Part shown: piece by piece, positions 35,629 through 44,547 of the stretch
How positions within the stretch are numbered: position 1 is the first letter of the stretch
How the letters are laid out: the number at the start of each line of letters is the position of its first letter
NCBI RefSeq assembly: GCF_943371865.1
Contig: NZ_CALRWL010000014.1
Coordinates: 1-64,000, forward strand
Reading direction: 5' to 3'
From: Azorhizobium sp943371865
GTDB lineage: Bacteria > Pseudomonadota > Alphaproteobacteria > Rhizobiales > Xanthobacteraceae
Length of the DNA stretch: 64,000 bases
The notes under the pieces: generated by a model
Told to the model about the DNA's origin: nothing
Databases searched by the model: none
The model's input: only the letters and a program-made list of their open reading frames with translations
Program-made: the position numbers and the translations under genes

Positions 35629-36789
35629 TCACGGTGCCGAAAGGCGCGCGACACGGCGCGACAGGCTGTTCAACAGCCGCGCCACCGGACCCGGCAAGGA
35701 GAGCCTGACCCACCCTTGTAGCACCAGCGCCGCCAGGATGATGGAGAGCACCGGCAGCAGATAGACCACCGGCACCGCCCAGGTGGCGGTGCGCAACTGG
35801 CCGGTCACCGCGAAATTGGCGATCTGCAGCGCGGTCATGACCGGAATGATGGCGGCCAGCGCCAGGCCGCGGCTTTCGCGGGTGGTGCGCGGCAGCGCCA
35901 GAGCCGCCGCCGCCACCGCGAAGAAGGCCAGCGGATAGAGCCCGGAGGACAGGCGCTTGTGGAACTCCTCGCGGAAGCGCCCCGGCTGCATCAGCAGATA
36001 GGGATCCTTCTTGTCCGGCTCGGTGATGTAGGCGAACGAGCGCTCGTTGGGCCGGATATCGGCGCCGCTCTGCCCGCCGGGGGTCAAGGCGGAGAGATCG
36101 AACGCATAGCGCTGGAACTCCACCACCGAGCCGTTGCTGGCGGCTCCCGGGACGCGGCGATGGATTGAACCCTGTTCCAACACGAGGAAAATGCCGCTTT
36201 CGGTCTCTACGATCTGGCCACGATCGGCCACATAAGTGGATATTTCCTTTTCGCGGGCGTCATTGATGAAGACGCCGCGCATCACCCCGTTCTTCGCCCG
36301 GTCGCGCACATGGAACACCAACCCCGGTGCCAGGTTCACGAAACGGCCCGGCTGGGCGACGAAGGACACCACGTCCGCCCGCACCCGCGACACCTGGTCA
36401 CGGAAGCCCCGCAAGCTCGCCGGAACGATGTCGATGGCCAGCGCCGAGCAGAACAGGGAGACCAGGACGGCCAGCAGAATCAGCGACCGCAGCACCCGCC
36501 AATGGCTCATGCCGGCGGAGGCCATCACCACGATCTCGCTGTCGCCGTTCAGCTTCAGCAGGGTGTAGGCGGTGGCGATGAACAGCGCCGCGGGCGCGAT
36601 CACCAGCACCAGGGTGGGCATGGTCAGGGAGGTGATGGCCACAAAGGCCAGGATCGTCTGCCCCTGGCTCGTCACCAGGTCGAGCTGACGCAACGCCTGC
36701 GTCGCCCAGATCATCCCGGCGAGCACAACGGTAACTCCGACGAACGCCACCGCGGCGGTCGAGAAGATGTAACGATCGAGACGGCCCAT
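35629..36789 (-). CDS. lptF: LPS export ABC transporter permease LptF
   Basis: 386 residues. The ATG at 36789 gives MGRLDRYIFSTAAVAFVGV, the usual LptF start. Same topology as LptG: six membrane segments around a periplasmic jellyroll; MASAGMSHWRVLRSLI lies in the coupling helix region. First gene of the block. The ribosome binding site is poor (AAGG 13 bases upstream). Confidence 0.95.
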   Translation of the reverse strand: MGRLDRYIFSTAAVAFVGVTVVLAGMIWATQALRQLDLVTSQGQTILAFVAITSLTMPTLVLVIAPAALFIATAYTLLKLNGDSEIVVMASAGMSHWRVLRSLILLAVLVSLFCSALAIDIVPASLRGFRDQVSRVRADVVSFVAQPGRFVNLAPGLVFHVRDRAKNGVMRGVFINDAREKEISTYVADRGQIVETESGIFLVLEQGSIHRRVPGAASNGSVVEFQRYAFDLSALTPGGQSGADIRPNERSFAYITEPDKKDPYLLMQPGRFREEFHKRLSSGLYPLAFFAVAAAALALPRTTRESRGLALAAIIPVMTALQIANFAVTGQLRTATWAVPVVYLLPVLSIILAALVLQGWVRLSLPGPVARLLNSLSRRVARLSAP

Positions 36790-36923
36790 CAAGACCCATG
36801 CCTTGTGCGCACTCGCCGCCCCGACGCGCGCTCTGGAAAATCGCCCCTTGGATACCCGCAACCTAGAGCTCTTGCAAATGAGGCGGAACGCGGCAGGTGG
36901 CTGCCTATTGGGAAGCCCACGGC

Positions 36924-37883
36924 CTAGCGGGCGTCCAGAACCGCGGCGCAGGCCGGCGGCAAGTCGGCGAGAACCAAGGGTGGGCGCGGTTTTTCCGGCT
37001 TCGTCGGGGGCTTCGGATGCAGAACCTCATCCGTAAACCACCAGGCCAGATCGCTGCCGCAGCCATCGTCGGCGGCGGGCGGTTCCTGCGGGCGGCAGTC
37101 GGGGCTGTCCTTGGGGCAGAACAGCCGCACATGCATGTGGTAATCGTGCCCCCAGTAGGGCCGCACCTTGGAGAGCCAGGTGCGATCGCCCTCCGCCTGC
37201 CGGCACAGCGCTTTCTTGATGGCCGCGTTCACGAAGATGCGTTCCACGCGAGAATCACGCGCGGCGGTGCGGATCACCGCCAGATGGTCGGGGGTCCAGG
37301 CCTTGGCATCCACGTCCAGGCGGTCCGGGCGCACGATCATGGTGGCCGAAAGGCTTTCCCGCTCGGCCCGCGACAACGCCCGGCCGGGGCTGGGGGTCAG
37401 CCAGATGTCGGCATCGAGCCCCACCTGATGCGAGGCGTGGCCGGTGCGCATGGGACCGCCGCGGGGCTGCGACATATCCCCCACCAGCAGGCCCGGCCAG
37501 CGGGAGACCCGCGGCACCTCGGTGGCGAATCGCTCCAGGAAGTCGATCAGGTCGGGATGACCCCAGGCGCGGTCGCGGGACGGGCGCATGGCCTGCCACA
37601 GCGGTCCGGTTCCCGCAGGCTTGGCCGCGCCCGCCGCGGGGCCATCGGCCGGCAGCGGCACGCCGCCGGCCAGGCAGCCCTTGGAATAAAAGCCGATGGA
37701 TCGCGCCGCCAAAGGCGCCGGCGTCGCCGCGGCGCCGAACAATTCCTTGGCCGGCACCGAGGCGGACGGCGCGGTCTGGGCCAAGGCGAAACCGCCACCG
37801 CCGAAAGCAACCCCGGCCAGAGCCACGAGGGACACGCCGCGGGAGAGCATACGAACCATCGAACCGACAACAGGACGCCGCAT
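36924..37883 (-). CDS. mepA: penicillin-insensitive murein endopeptidase
   Basis: 319 residues. Signal peptide about 1-36 (FALA-Q). The LAS-type zinc site is visible: H152 and D159 in HASHQVGLDADIW, and the later histidines in WGHDYHMHVRL; SKGCLAGG and paired cysteines (DCRPQ) match MepA. Cuts D,D and L,D peptide cross-links in the periplasm. The upstream gene, an L,D-transpeptidase, ends exactly at its start (TGATG; a GTG three bases earlier is also possible), so the pair is co-translated. Confidence 0.92.
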   Translation of the reverse strand: MRRPVVGSMVRMLSRGVSLVALAGVAFGGGGFALAQTAPSASVPAKELFGAAATPAPLAARSIGFYSKGCLAGGVPLPADGPAAGAAKPAGTGPLWQAMRPSRDRAWGHPDLIDFLERFATEVPRVSRWPGLLVGDMSQPRGGPMRTGHASHQVGLDADIWLTPSPGRALSRAERESLSATMIVRPDRLDVDAKAWTPDHLAVIRTAARDSRVERIFVNAAIKKALCRQAEGDRTWLSKVRPYWGHDYHMHVRLFCPKDSPDCRPQEPPAADDGCGSDLAWWFTDEVLHPKPPTKPEKPRPPLVLADLPPACAAVLDAR

Positions 37884-38872
37884 CACACCGTGCCATGGGG
37901 ATTGAGGATGACGAAATCCCGCCCGGACCGAGTATCGGGATTGGCCGGCAATTCGGTCACCAGCAAAGTGGCGCCGGGCATCAGCAGCGCGGCCAGTTGC
38001 TGGTTGATGGCGGGGGCCACGATCAGGCGGGAGAGCGCCTCCTGGGCCACGCCGCCCTTGGCGCCGTTGCCCTCATAGCTCACCGCCACCCAGCGCGGCG
38101 GCTCGCCGGTGGGCTGCGCGGTCAGCACGTAAACCACATTGCCCAGGGGCCGATCCGGGTCCTGGATCGAGATCGCCCCGTTCAGCACCTCGACCCCGCC
38201 CTTCAGGGCGATGATGCGGCGGTCGGCGCCGCTGGCGACGATGGAGACGGGCTCGGGACTGGGTGTCTCCTTGGCATCCTTGCTCGATCCCAGCGCGGCG
38301 GTCACGTCCGGGGGCAGGATCAGTCCGGGGTCCAGCACGTCCTGCGGGCCGGTATGGCCGTCAGAAATGATCACCGGCGTTCCCACCTCGGTGACGCCAT
38401 AGAGCAGCTTGGCGAAGGCCAGTGGCAGGTGCACGCAGCCGTGCGAGGACGGGTAGCCGGGCAACCCGCCCGCATGCAGCGCCACGCCGGACCAGGTCAG
38501 GCGCTCGGAATAGGGCATGGAGGCTTCGTTATAGAGCGAGGAATGATGGTCCACATCCTTGGCCAGGATGGTGAACACTCCGGTGGGGGTCAAATGCCCC
38601 TCGCGGCCGGAGGACACGGCGCTGACACCGATGCGCACGCCGTTGCGATAGACGAAGCAGCGCTGCTCCGGCAGGGCCACCACCACGGCCACCATGCCCT
38701 GCGGCGCCCGCTCGGGATACCAGACGAACTCGCCGGGCTTCAGGGCGCGGATGGCGGCCTCGTCGGCATCCTCCGCCGCCCGCGCCGGCCCCAGCGCGGC
38801 GAGCGCGGCACCGCCGCCCAGGGCCGCCGCCAGTTTCAGCATCTGCCTGCGATCCACGCCGCGCACCGACAT
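37883..38872 (-). CDS. L,D-transpeptidase (YkuD) with Tat-type signal
   Basis: 329 residues. The N-terminus DRRQMLKLAAALGGGAAL resembles a twin-arginine signal, unusual for this family. The YkuD domain (about 60-165) has H133-x-GGLPGYPSSHGC with catalytic C146 and HL after it. The C-terminal half (about 190-329) has no motif I recognise. It makes L,D cross-links or attaches proteins to peptidoglycan. Its coupling to mepA, a hydrolase of such links, suggests joint control of cross-link turnover. Confidence 0.88.
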   Translation of the reverse strand: MSVRGVDRRQMLKLAAALGGGAALAALGPARAAEDADEAAIRALKPGEFVWYPERAPQGMVAVVVALPEQRCFVYRNGVRIGVSAVSSGREGHLTPTGVFTILAKDVDHHSSLYNEASMPYSERLTWSGVALHAGGLPGYPSSHGCVHLPLAFAKLLYGVTEVGTPVIISDGHTGPQDVLDPGLILPPDVTAALGSSKDAKETPSPEPVSIVASGADRRIIALKGGVEVLNGAISIQDPDRPLGNVVYVLTAQPTGEPPRWVAVSYEGNGAKGGVAQEALSRLIVAPAINQQLAALLMPGATLLVTELPANPDTRSGRDFVILNPHGTV

Positions 38873-38965
38873 GCCCGTTCTCCCCGGCTTTGTTCGATCG
38901 GGAAGATTATCGCCGTAGGGTAAACGGGCCGTTACGAGCGGGCCGGAATGCCGTGCGCCTCCCCC

Positions 38966-39466
38966 TCAAGGCCCGGCGCGCACCAGCCGGACCGAGAGCG
39001 CATAGCCCTGGCTGCGGGCATCGGCGAGCCCGGTGGCGAAGTCCACCTGGTAGACCATGTTCAGCATGCCGGCCTCGGTGGAGGTCCAGAACGACTCTTC
39101 GATGTCCAGGGTGCCGCCGAGATCGGGAAATGCGCTCACGTCGACGGGCGGCTCGCCGCAGCCCTCGTCCACCAGGTCGTAGAGTTCATCCACCGTGGGC
39201 AGGCGCCAGCCGCCCCCAGCCGCCAGCGCCGCCGTCTTCGCATCCGCAAGGTTCAGGCCGGTGCGTTCGCCGGTGCAGCCGTTTGCGGTCCAGGTCAGGC
39301 CGAGGCTGCACCGCTGCCAGAGGAGCCCGGAGGCGCCATCGCGCGCCTCGCCGCCGGACAGGGTGAAGCGCGGCGCGGCCGCGCTCCCCTTGCAAGCCGC
39401 TTGCGCGCCTGCGGGCATGAGCAGAACCGCCAGAAGGCCGGCGACCAGCCGCCACGCCGCAGACAT
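38966..39466 (-). CDS. secreted DUF1566 (Lcl-like) domain protein
   Basis: 166 residues, signal peptide about 1-23 (AQA-A). The DUF1566 pattern is clear: DGASGLLWQRC, GWRLPTVDELYDLVD (about 88-102), SFWTSTEAG and a final VRLVR. Four to five cysteines suggest disulfides. Domain members are often extracellular and in Legionella bind host glycans; no function can be assigned here. It follows der by 32 bases on the same strand and may be read with it. Confidence 0.82.
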   Translation of the reverse strand: MSAAWRLVAGLLAVLLMPAGAQAACKGSAAAPRFTLSGGEARDGASGLLWQRCSLGLTWTANGCTGERTGLNLADAKTAALAAGGGWRLPTVDELYDLVDEGCGEPPVDVSAFPDLGGTLDIEESFWTSTEAGMLNMVYQVDFATGLADARSQGYALSVRLVRAGP

Positions 39467-39498
39467 ATCGCGGTCCTCACCGACATCCCCGCCACCCC

Positions 39499-40851
39499 TC
39501 AGGTGGCGTAGGGATTGTCCTTCTCGCGCAAATTCAGCCGGATCGGCACCCCCGGCAGCTTGAAGGCTTCGCGCAAGCCGTTGGTCAGATAGCGCAGATA
39601 GCTCTCCGGGATGGCCTCGGGCCGCGAGCAGAAGATGACGAAGGTGGGCGGGCGCGCCTTGGGCTGGGTCATGTAGCGGATCTTCACCCGGCGCCCGGAC
39701 ACCGCCGGCGGCGGATGGGTATCGGTGGCGTTTTCCAGGAACTTGTTCAGCGGGTTGGTGGCGATGCGGGTGTTCCAGATCGCGTGGGCCTCGCCGATGG
39801 CCTCCACCAATTTATCCAGGCCGCGCCCGGTGAGGCCGGAGAGGGGGACGATGGGCACGCCCCGCACCTGCGGCAGCCAATGGTCCGCCTCCTCCCGCAG
39901 CCGCGAGAAGGCGGCGGAGGTCACGAGGTCGGACTTGTTGTAGCCGAGCACGATGGCCCGGCCTTCCCGCGCCACCAGATCGGCGAGGCGCAGATCCTGC
40001 TCCTCGAACGGACAGGTGGCGTCCATGAGCACCACCACCACTTCGGCGAACTTCAGCGCCCGGAGCGCGTCGGTGGCGGACATCTTCTCCAGCTTGTCGT
40101 CGATGCGGGCGCGCTTGCGCAGGCCGGCGGTGTCGAACACCTGCAGAGCGCGGCCGTTCCAGTTCACATCCACGGCGATGGAATCACGGGTGATGCCGGC
40201 TTCCGGGCCGGTAAGCAGACGATTTTCGCCCAACAGCCGGTTGATGAGGGTGGACTTGCCCGCATTGGGCCGGCCGATCACCGCCACCTTGATGGGACGG
40301 TTGGGGTCCAGCTCGCCGTCGGGGTCCTCATCCTCCTCCAGCATCGGCAAGGTCTGCGCCGGCAGGGCCTCGCAGATGGCGTCATAGAGGTCGGACAGAC
40401 CCTCGCCATGCTCGGCGGAGAGCGGAATCGGCGTGCCGAGGCCAAGATTATAGGCCTCCAGCGCGCCGGCTTCGCCGCCGCGGCCTTCGCTCTTGTTGGC
40501 CACCAGGATGGTCGGCTTGCCGGCCCGGCGCACCAGGGAGGCGAAGGCGTGATCGGTGGGGGTGAGGCCCGAGCGCGCGTCGATCATGAACAGCAGCGCG
40601 TCCGCATCGCCGATGGCGGTCTCGGTCTGCGCCCGCATGCGGCCTTCGAGGCTGCCGGGATCGGCTTCCTCCAGCCCCGCCGTATCGACGATGCGGAACG
40701 ACAGGTCGCCGAGGCGCGCGTCGCCCTCGCGGCGGTCGCGGGTCACGCCGGGGCGGTCATCCACCAGCGCGAGCTTCTTGCCCACCAGGCGGTTGAAGAG
40801 GGTGGACTTGCCCACATTGGGGCGCCCGACGATGGCCAGGGTGAAGGACAT
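39499..40851 (-). CDS. der: ribosome biogenesis GTPase Der (EngA)
   Basis: 450 residues. Two tandem GTPase domains: GRPNVGKST at 9-17 and GRPNAGKST at 193-201, with DTAGLEEAD and DTAGLRKRA switch II segments, then a KH-like C-terminal domain (PPTFVIFCSRPEAIPESYLRY). The ATG at 40851 gives MSFTLAIVGRPN; an ATG five codons earlier is possible. Essential for 50S assembly. Position next to the TPR protein is conserved in Hyphomicrobiales. Confidence 0.96.
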   Translation of the reverse strand: MSFTLAIVGRPNVGKSTLFNRLVGKKLALVDDRPGVTRDRREGDARLGDLSFRIVDTAGLEEADPGSLEGRMRAQTETAIGDADALLFMIDARSGLTPTDHAFASLVRRAGKPTILVANKSEGRGGEAGALEAYNLGLGTPIPLSAEHGEGLSDLYDAICEALPAQTLPMLEEDEDPDGELDPNRPIKVAVIGRPNAGKSTLINRLLGENRLLTGPEAGITRDSIAVDVNWNGRALQVFDTAGLRKRARIDDKLEKMSATDALRALKFAEVVVVLMDATCPFEEQDLRLADLVAREGRAIVLGYNKSDLVTSAAFSRLREEADHWLPQVRGVPIVPLSGLTGRGLDKLVEAIGEAHAIWNTRIATNPLNKFLENATDTHPPPAVSGRRVKIRYMTQPKARPPTFVIFCSRPEAIPESYLRYLTNGLREAFKLPGVPIRLNLREKDNPYAT

Positions 40852-40977
40852 GGGAACGGCTTTCATCGGGACGAGCCCGCAACTGTAGCATCGGCCCGAA
40901 AAAATGGGATGCGGACTTCGAAAAAGCCGATGCGAGAACAAGAGTGAGGCGATCGGACCGACATCCGGTCCCACCGC

Positions 40978-41211
40978 CTAGTCAGGCTTGAGAGTGGGCG
41001 CAGCGCCGAGCGGAACGTTGGAATTGCTGGGCTGAAGCACGGGGGCCTTGGCCTCGACGCCGGGCACGCCTTCCGGGAATACCGGAGAGCGCTGGCCCAC
41101 GATCGGCTTCTTGCCGTCGCCGAAGGGATTGAGCTTCTCCAGGCTCTCGCACCCGGAAACGCCAAGGGCGAGGATCAAGGCACAGGCGATACGAAGACGG
41201 CCGCGAAGCAT
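40978..41211 (-). CDS. short lipoprotein at the bamB position
   Basis: 77 residues. The ATG at 41211 follows GGAG; an ATG at 41226 overlapping the stop of the TPR gene is an alternative. Lipobox LGVSGC gives a mature N-terminal cysteine. The mature part (ESLEKLNPFGDGKKPIVGQR and SPVFPEG) recalls the N-terminal tether of BamB lipoproteins, which usually lie between this TPR gene and der in related genomes. The beta-propeller of about 350 residues is absent, and the 126 bases before der contain no trace of it. Either a reduced BamB remnant or an unrelated small lipoprotein. Confidence 0.7.
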   Translation of the reverse strand: MLRGRLRIACALILALGVSGCESLEKLNPFGDGKKPIVGQRSPVFPEGVPGVEAKAPVLQPSNSNVPLGAAPTLKPD

Positions 41212-41222
41212 TAAGGTGCTCC

Positions 41223-41975
41223 TCATTGCGTGGCGGGAGTGCCGGCGGCGGGCGCCGGCGGAACGGAAGGGGAGGCCGGCGCGACCGCCGGGGCGGCCGG
41301 AGTGCCGCCGGGCGCCGCAGGAACCGCCGCCGCCACCGGAGCGCTCAGGGTCCGCAGCAGCTCGGCGCGGGAGCGCACGCCATAGGGCACTTCCGGATCG
41401 GCAATGATGGTGGAGGCGGTGGCGTTGGTGGCCGGCAGGTCGCCCGCCCGATATTGCGCCAGCGCGATCAGCTCGCGCGCCGCATGGCGCAGCGGGCTCT
41501 GCCCGTCGGCGAGCGCCTGAACGCGCTGCTTCACCGCATCCACCGTGCCGGTATCCACCAGCATCAGGCCGGCGCGGATGCGCGCCAGATCGCGCTCGAT
41601 GACCGTGAGGCTGGTATCCGCCGCCAAGGCATCAAAGGCCGCGACGCCCGCCGCGGCATCGCGCGCGGACAGTTCGCCGGCAGCGCGGAATCGCGCCAGG
41701 GCCCGGTAGCCGGAGGGTGCGTCCTTGGCCAGCGTCGTGAAAGCGGCTTCCGCCTCCTGGTGCTTGCCGGCGTCGGCCAGCTTCACGGCAGCTTCAAATT
41801 GCACGCTGGCCGCCTGCGCCTGCTTCTGCACCCACCAGCGATAGCCGCTGAACGCCGCCGTGCCGAGAATGACCGCCACCACGGCGATGATGAGGTAAAT
41901 GCCGAAGCGGTCCCACAGGCGGCGGAAGCGCTCGCGCCGGAGGTCTTCATCGATCTCGTGAAAAATGTCGGTCAT
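41223..41975 (-). CDS. membrane-anchored tetratricopeptide-like protein (YfgM-like)
   Basis: 250 residues. One membrane segment (about 25-46) follows a basic N-terminus; a TPR-like helical domain (about 55-205) faces the periplasm, and an Ala/Pro tail ends it. Length, topology and place before der match the YfgM/DUF2659 family, which works with the SecYEG translocon and periplasmic chaperones in E. coli. Likely co-transcribed with the lipoprotein and der. Confidence 0.85.
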   Translation of the reverse strand: MTDIFHEIDEDLRRERFRRLWDRFGIYLIIAVVAVILGTAAFSGYRWWVQKQAQAASVQFEAAVKLADAGKHQEAEAAFTTLAKDAPSGYRALARFRAAGELSARDAAAGVAAFDALAADTSLTVIERDLARIRAGLMLVDTGTVDAVKQRVQALADGQSPLRHAARELIALAQYRAGDLPATNATASTIIADPEVPYGVRSRAELLRTLSAPVAAAVPAAPGGTPAAPAVAPASPSVPPAPAAGTPATQ

Positions 41976-42261
41976 TCAAAGTCCAAAAGCGCGACGGCCC
42001 GCACGCCACCGTGAAACGGGGGCCAGGCAAGGGCCGGTAAGTTATCCATGCGGCCTCATCGTGGCAAACGCCCCGATTCTTGCCATTTTTTGACCGCGCC
42101 CGCATCTCGCCCGGCGCCGTCAGCCCAATGCCGACCCCGGACACGATCCCGCGCCCGACGCCTCCCGCACCGGCAGTCGACGGAAAAAGACATAGATCGG
42201 CTCGCATTGATAGGCTTTCGCGATCAAATTGCAGAGGGGCGCCCCGATGGCGGCCCCCCTC

Positions 42262-43110
42262 TCACCGCGCCTGGGCACTCAGAACCGGCGCCAGCGCCGC
42301 CAGCAATTGGCGCCGCGCCACCTGCCCCAGCGGCTCCGCCGACGGGATGTCCAAAGCGGTGAAGCGGGCGAATATCAGGGTACGCCCGTCCTTTTCCACC
42401 CAGCCCACGAACCAGCCCATGGGGCGGGACTTGTCCAGCGTGCCATCGGGGCGGCGGGCATAGCCGGCGCCGGTCTTACCAAACAGGCTCCAGCCGAGCG
42501 GGGTCTCCTGCGCCTTCAGCAGGGCGCGGGTCTGGTCCACCGCCTGCCGCGACACCGGCAGATCCCCCCCCAGCATGCGGCGCAGGAAATCCACCTGCTC
42601 CCGTGGCGAGATCACCAAAGACGAGCCCAGCCAGGCGCTGATCAATCCGTCCTCGGCGCCCTTGACCCCGCCCACATTCTCGTTCCCGTAACGAAAGTCC
42701 TTAACATAAGCGGCGAACCGCTCCGGCCCCAGGCGGCGGGTCAGCACCTGGGAGAACCACGCTACGGAGTGGGTCATCCAGGATTGCGGCGTCTGCGGGC
42801 CACGCCAAGCCGCGTTCCAGTCCGCCAGCCCTGGCTCCGTCTCCAGAACGGGCAAGGCTGCGCTTTCCAGCAGGCCGGCATCGAACGCCATCAGGGAGAT
42901 GGCGATCTTGAAGGTGGAGAATGGCGAATGGCGCGCCATGCAGGCGCCCGACTGCGCCACCACCGTGCGGGTCTGCGCATCGGTCACCAGCAGGCATTCC
43001 GCCGCCGCCGCGGGCCGCACGCCCCCGATCAGGCCCGCCAGCACCAGCCCGAGGGCGATGCCGGCCAGCCATGGGGCAAGACGTCCCGGAACGCGGGTCG
43101 AACGCCTCAC
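42262..43110 (-). CDS. class D beta-lactamase
   Basis: 282 residues with a signal peptide (about 1-37). All class D motifs are present: S65-T-F-K68 (active serine), S115-V-A (second motif; usually S-x-V), Y141-G-N143, and K212-T-G214. W160 followed by LGSSLVISPREQVDFL matches the omega-loop region. Hydrolyses beta-lactams in the periplasm. It begins with GTG, whose GTGA overlaps the panB stop by four bases, so it is translated together with panB; there is no separate ribosome binding site. Substrate range cannot be told from sequence, and the gene looks chromosomal, not mobile. Confidence 0.92.
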   Translation of the reverse strand: MRRSTRVPGRLAPWLAGIALGLVLAGLIGGVRPAAAAECLLVTDAQTRTVVAQSGACMARHSPFSTFKIAISLMAFDAGLLESAALPVLETEPGLADWNAAWRGPQTPQSWMTHSVAWFSQVLTRRLGPERFAAYVKDFRYGNENVGGVKGAEDGLISAWLGSSLVISPREQVDFLRRMLGGDLPVSRQAVDQTRALLKAQETPLGWSLFGKTGAGYARRPDGTLDKSRPMGWFVGWVEKDGRTLIFARFTALDIPSAEPLGQVARRQLLAALAPVLSAQAR

Positions 43111-43937
43111 GAGACCTTCTTCACCCGCGAAGCATAGACATGCTCCGCTGCCGGGAAGGTGCGCGCCCGCACCTCCTGGGCATAAGTGGAGACCGCCGCC
43201 TCGATGGCCGGCCCCAGCTCCGCATAGCGCTTGACGAACTTGGGTACCCGGGGGGCCAGGCCCAGCATGTCTTCCAGCACCAGGATCTGGCCGTCACAGG
43301 CTGGGCTGCCGCCGATGCCGATGGTGGGCGTCGCCACCTCCTGCGTGATTCGGCGGGCCAACGGTTCGGCGATGGCCTCCAGCACGATGGAGAAGGCGCC
43401 CGCCTCCGACACCGCATGGGCATCCGCCAGGATTTCCTCGGCCTCCGCATCGTCGCGGCCGCGAGCCTTGAACGAGCCCAGCGTGTTGATCGCCTGCGGG
43501 GTGAGGCCCACATGGCCCATCACCGGCACGCCGCGATCCACCAGGAAGCGGACGGTCTCGGCCATGCGGCGTCCGCCTTCCAGCTTCACCGCGCCGGCGC
43601 CGGTCTCCTTCAGGATGCGGGCGGCGGTGTGGAAGGCTTCCACCGGGCTCGCCTCATAGCTGCCGAATGGCAGATCCACCACGATCAGCGCCTGCTTGGT
43701 GCCGCGCACCACGGCGCGGCCATGGACGATCATCATGTCCACGGTCACCGGCACGGTGGTTTCCAGGCCATGCATGACCATGCCCAGGCTGTCGCCCACC
43801 AGGATCACATCCACATGGCGATCCAGCAATTGGGCGGTGTGCGCATGATAGGAGGTGAGGCTGACGATGGGTTCGCCGCCCTTGCGGGCACGGATCTCGG
43901 GCGCGGTGACCCGGCGGGCCTCGGCTTGAATGGACAT
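43107..43937 (-). CDS. panB: 3-methyl-2-oxobutanoate hydroxymethyltransferase
   Basis: 276 residues. Has LTSYHAHTAQLLD near the start, DVILVGDSLGMVMHG (metal-binding Asp), VKLEGG, and GHVGLTPQ; the end GIGGSPACDGQILVLEDMLG is also typical. Uses methylene-tetrahydrofolate to convert 2-oxoisovalerate to ketopantoate, first step of pantothenate synthesis. It follows the NnrU gene by 40 bases, an order seen in Bradyrhizobium relatives. Confidence 0.96.
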   Translation of the reverse strand: MSIQAEARRVTAPEIRARKGGEPIVSLTSYHAHTAQLLDRHVDVILVGDSLGMVMHGLETTVPVTVDMMIVHGRAVVRGTKQALIVVDLPFGSYEASPVEAFHTAARILKETGAGAVKLEGGRRMAETVRFLVDRGVPVMGHVGLTPQAINTLGSFKARGRDDAEAEEILADAHAVSEAGAFSIVLEAIAEPLARRITQEVATPTIGIGGSPACDGQILVLEDMLGLAPRVPKFVKRYAELGPAIEAAVSTYAQEVRARTFPAAEHVYASRVKKVS

Positions 43938-43977
43938 GGCGCGTTTCCCTTTCCTTTTTTGTTTGCCCGTTCGGGCT

Positions 43978-44547
43978 TCAGCCCATCACCGGCACGCCCA
44001 CCACGAACGGGTGGAACAGGAAGATGAGGACCAGATACAAAACCACGCCACCGGCCACGGCGATGGCGTCGCCGCCCCAGCCCTTGGGGGCCACCGGCAG
44101 CGGCAGGCCGCGCCGCTTCACCGAGATCCGGTCATAGACCGCCCAGGCCAGCACGGCGCCGAACAGCACCACGGACGCCATATCGCCATTGCTGAGCAGA
44201 TGGGCCAGCGCCCAGATCTTCACCCCCACCAGCATGGGGTGCTTGAGCTTGGCCTTGATATGGCTCGGCACATAGGCCGCCACCAGGGCAATGCAGGACA
44301 GCAGCATCAGGCCCATGGTCGCATGCCGCATGCCCAGGGGCGGATACCACAGATTCACCGGGCCGGCGGCACGCCACAGGCCGAAGCCATAGGCGGTCAA
44401 CAGCAGCCCGGACGCGGACAGCAGCGAATAGAAGCCCTTGTACGGCCCCTCCCCAACCTTTGAGATCAACCCGGCGCGCACGCCGGGCAGGCTCGTCACC
44501 ACATGGGTGCCGAGGAAAAGCACAAGTCCGAGGAGCATCATGGGCAT
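43978..44547 (-). CDS. NnrU family membrane protein
   Basis: 189 residues with five to six membrane segments. The NnrU pattern HPMLVGVKIWALAHLLSNGD (HP...W..HL..NGD) is clear. Distant relatives are isoprenylcysteine methyltransferase-like membrane proteins; NnrU was named from a denitrification locus but its function is not known. The ATG at 44547 gives MPMMLLGLVLFLGTHVV. Probably co-transcribed with panB. Confidence 0.9.
   Translation of the reverse strand: MPMMLLGLVLFLGTHVVTSLPGVRAGLISKVGEGPYKGFYSLLSASGLLLTAYGFGLWRAAGPVNLWYPPLGMRHATMGLMLLSCIALVAAYVPSHIKAKLKHPMLVGVKIWALAHLLSNGDMASVVLFGAVLAWAVYDRISVKRRGLPLPVAPKGWGGDAIAVAGGVVLYLVLIFLFHPFVVGVPVMG

Noticed and set aside
42262..43110. Mobile resistance gene cassette
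   Set aside because: No integron site, insertion sequence or repeat flanks the beta-lactamase; codon use matches its neighbours and it is coupled to panB, so it looks resident.
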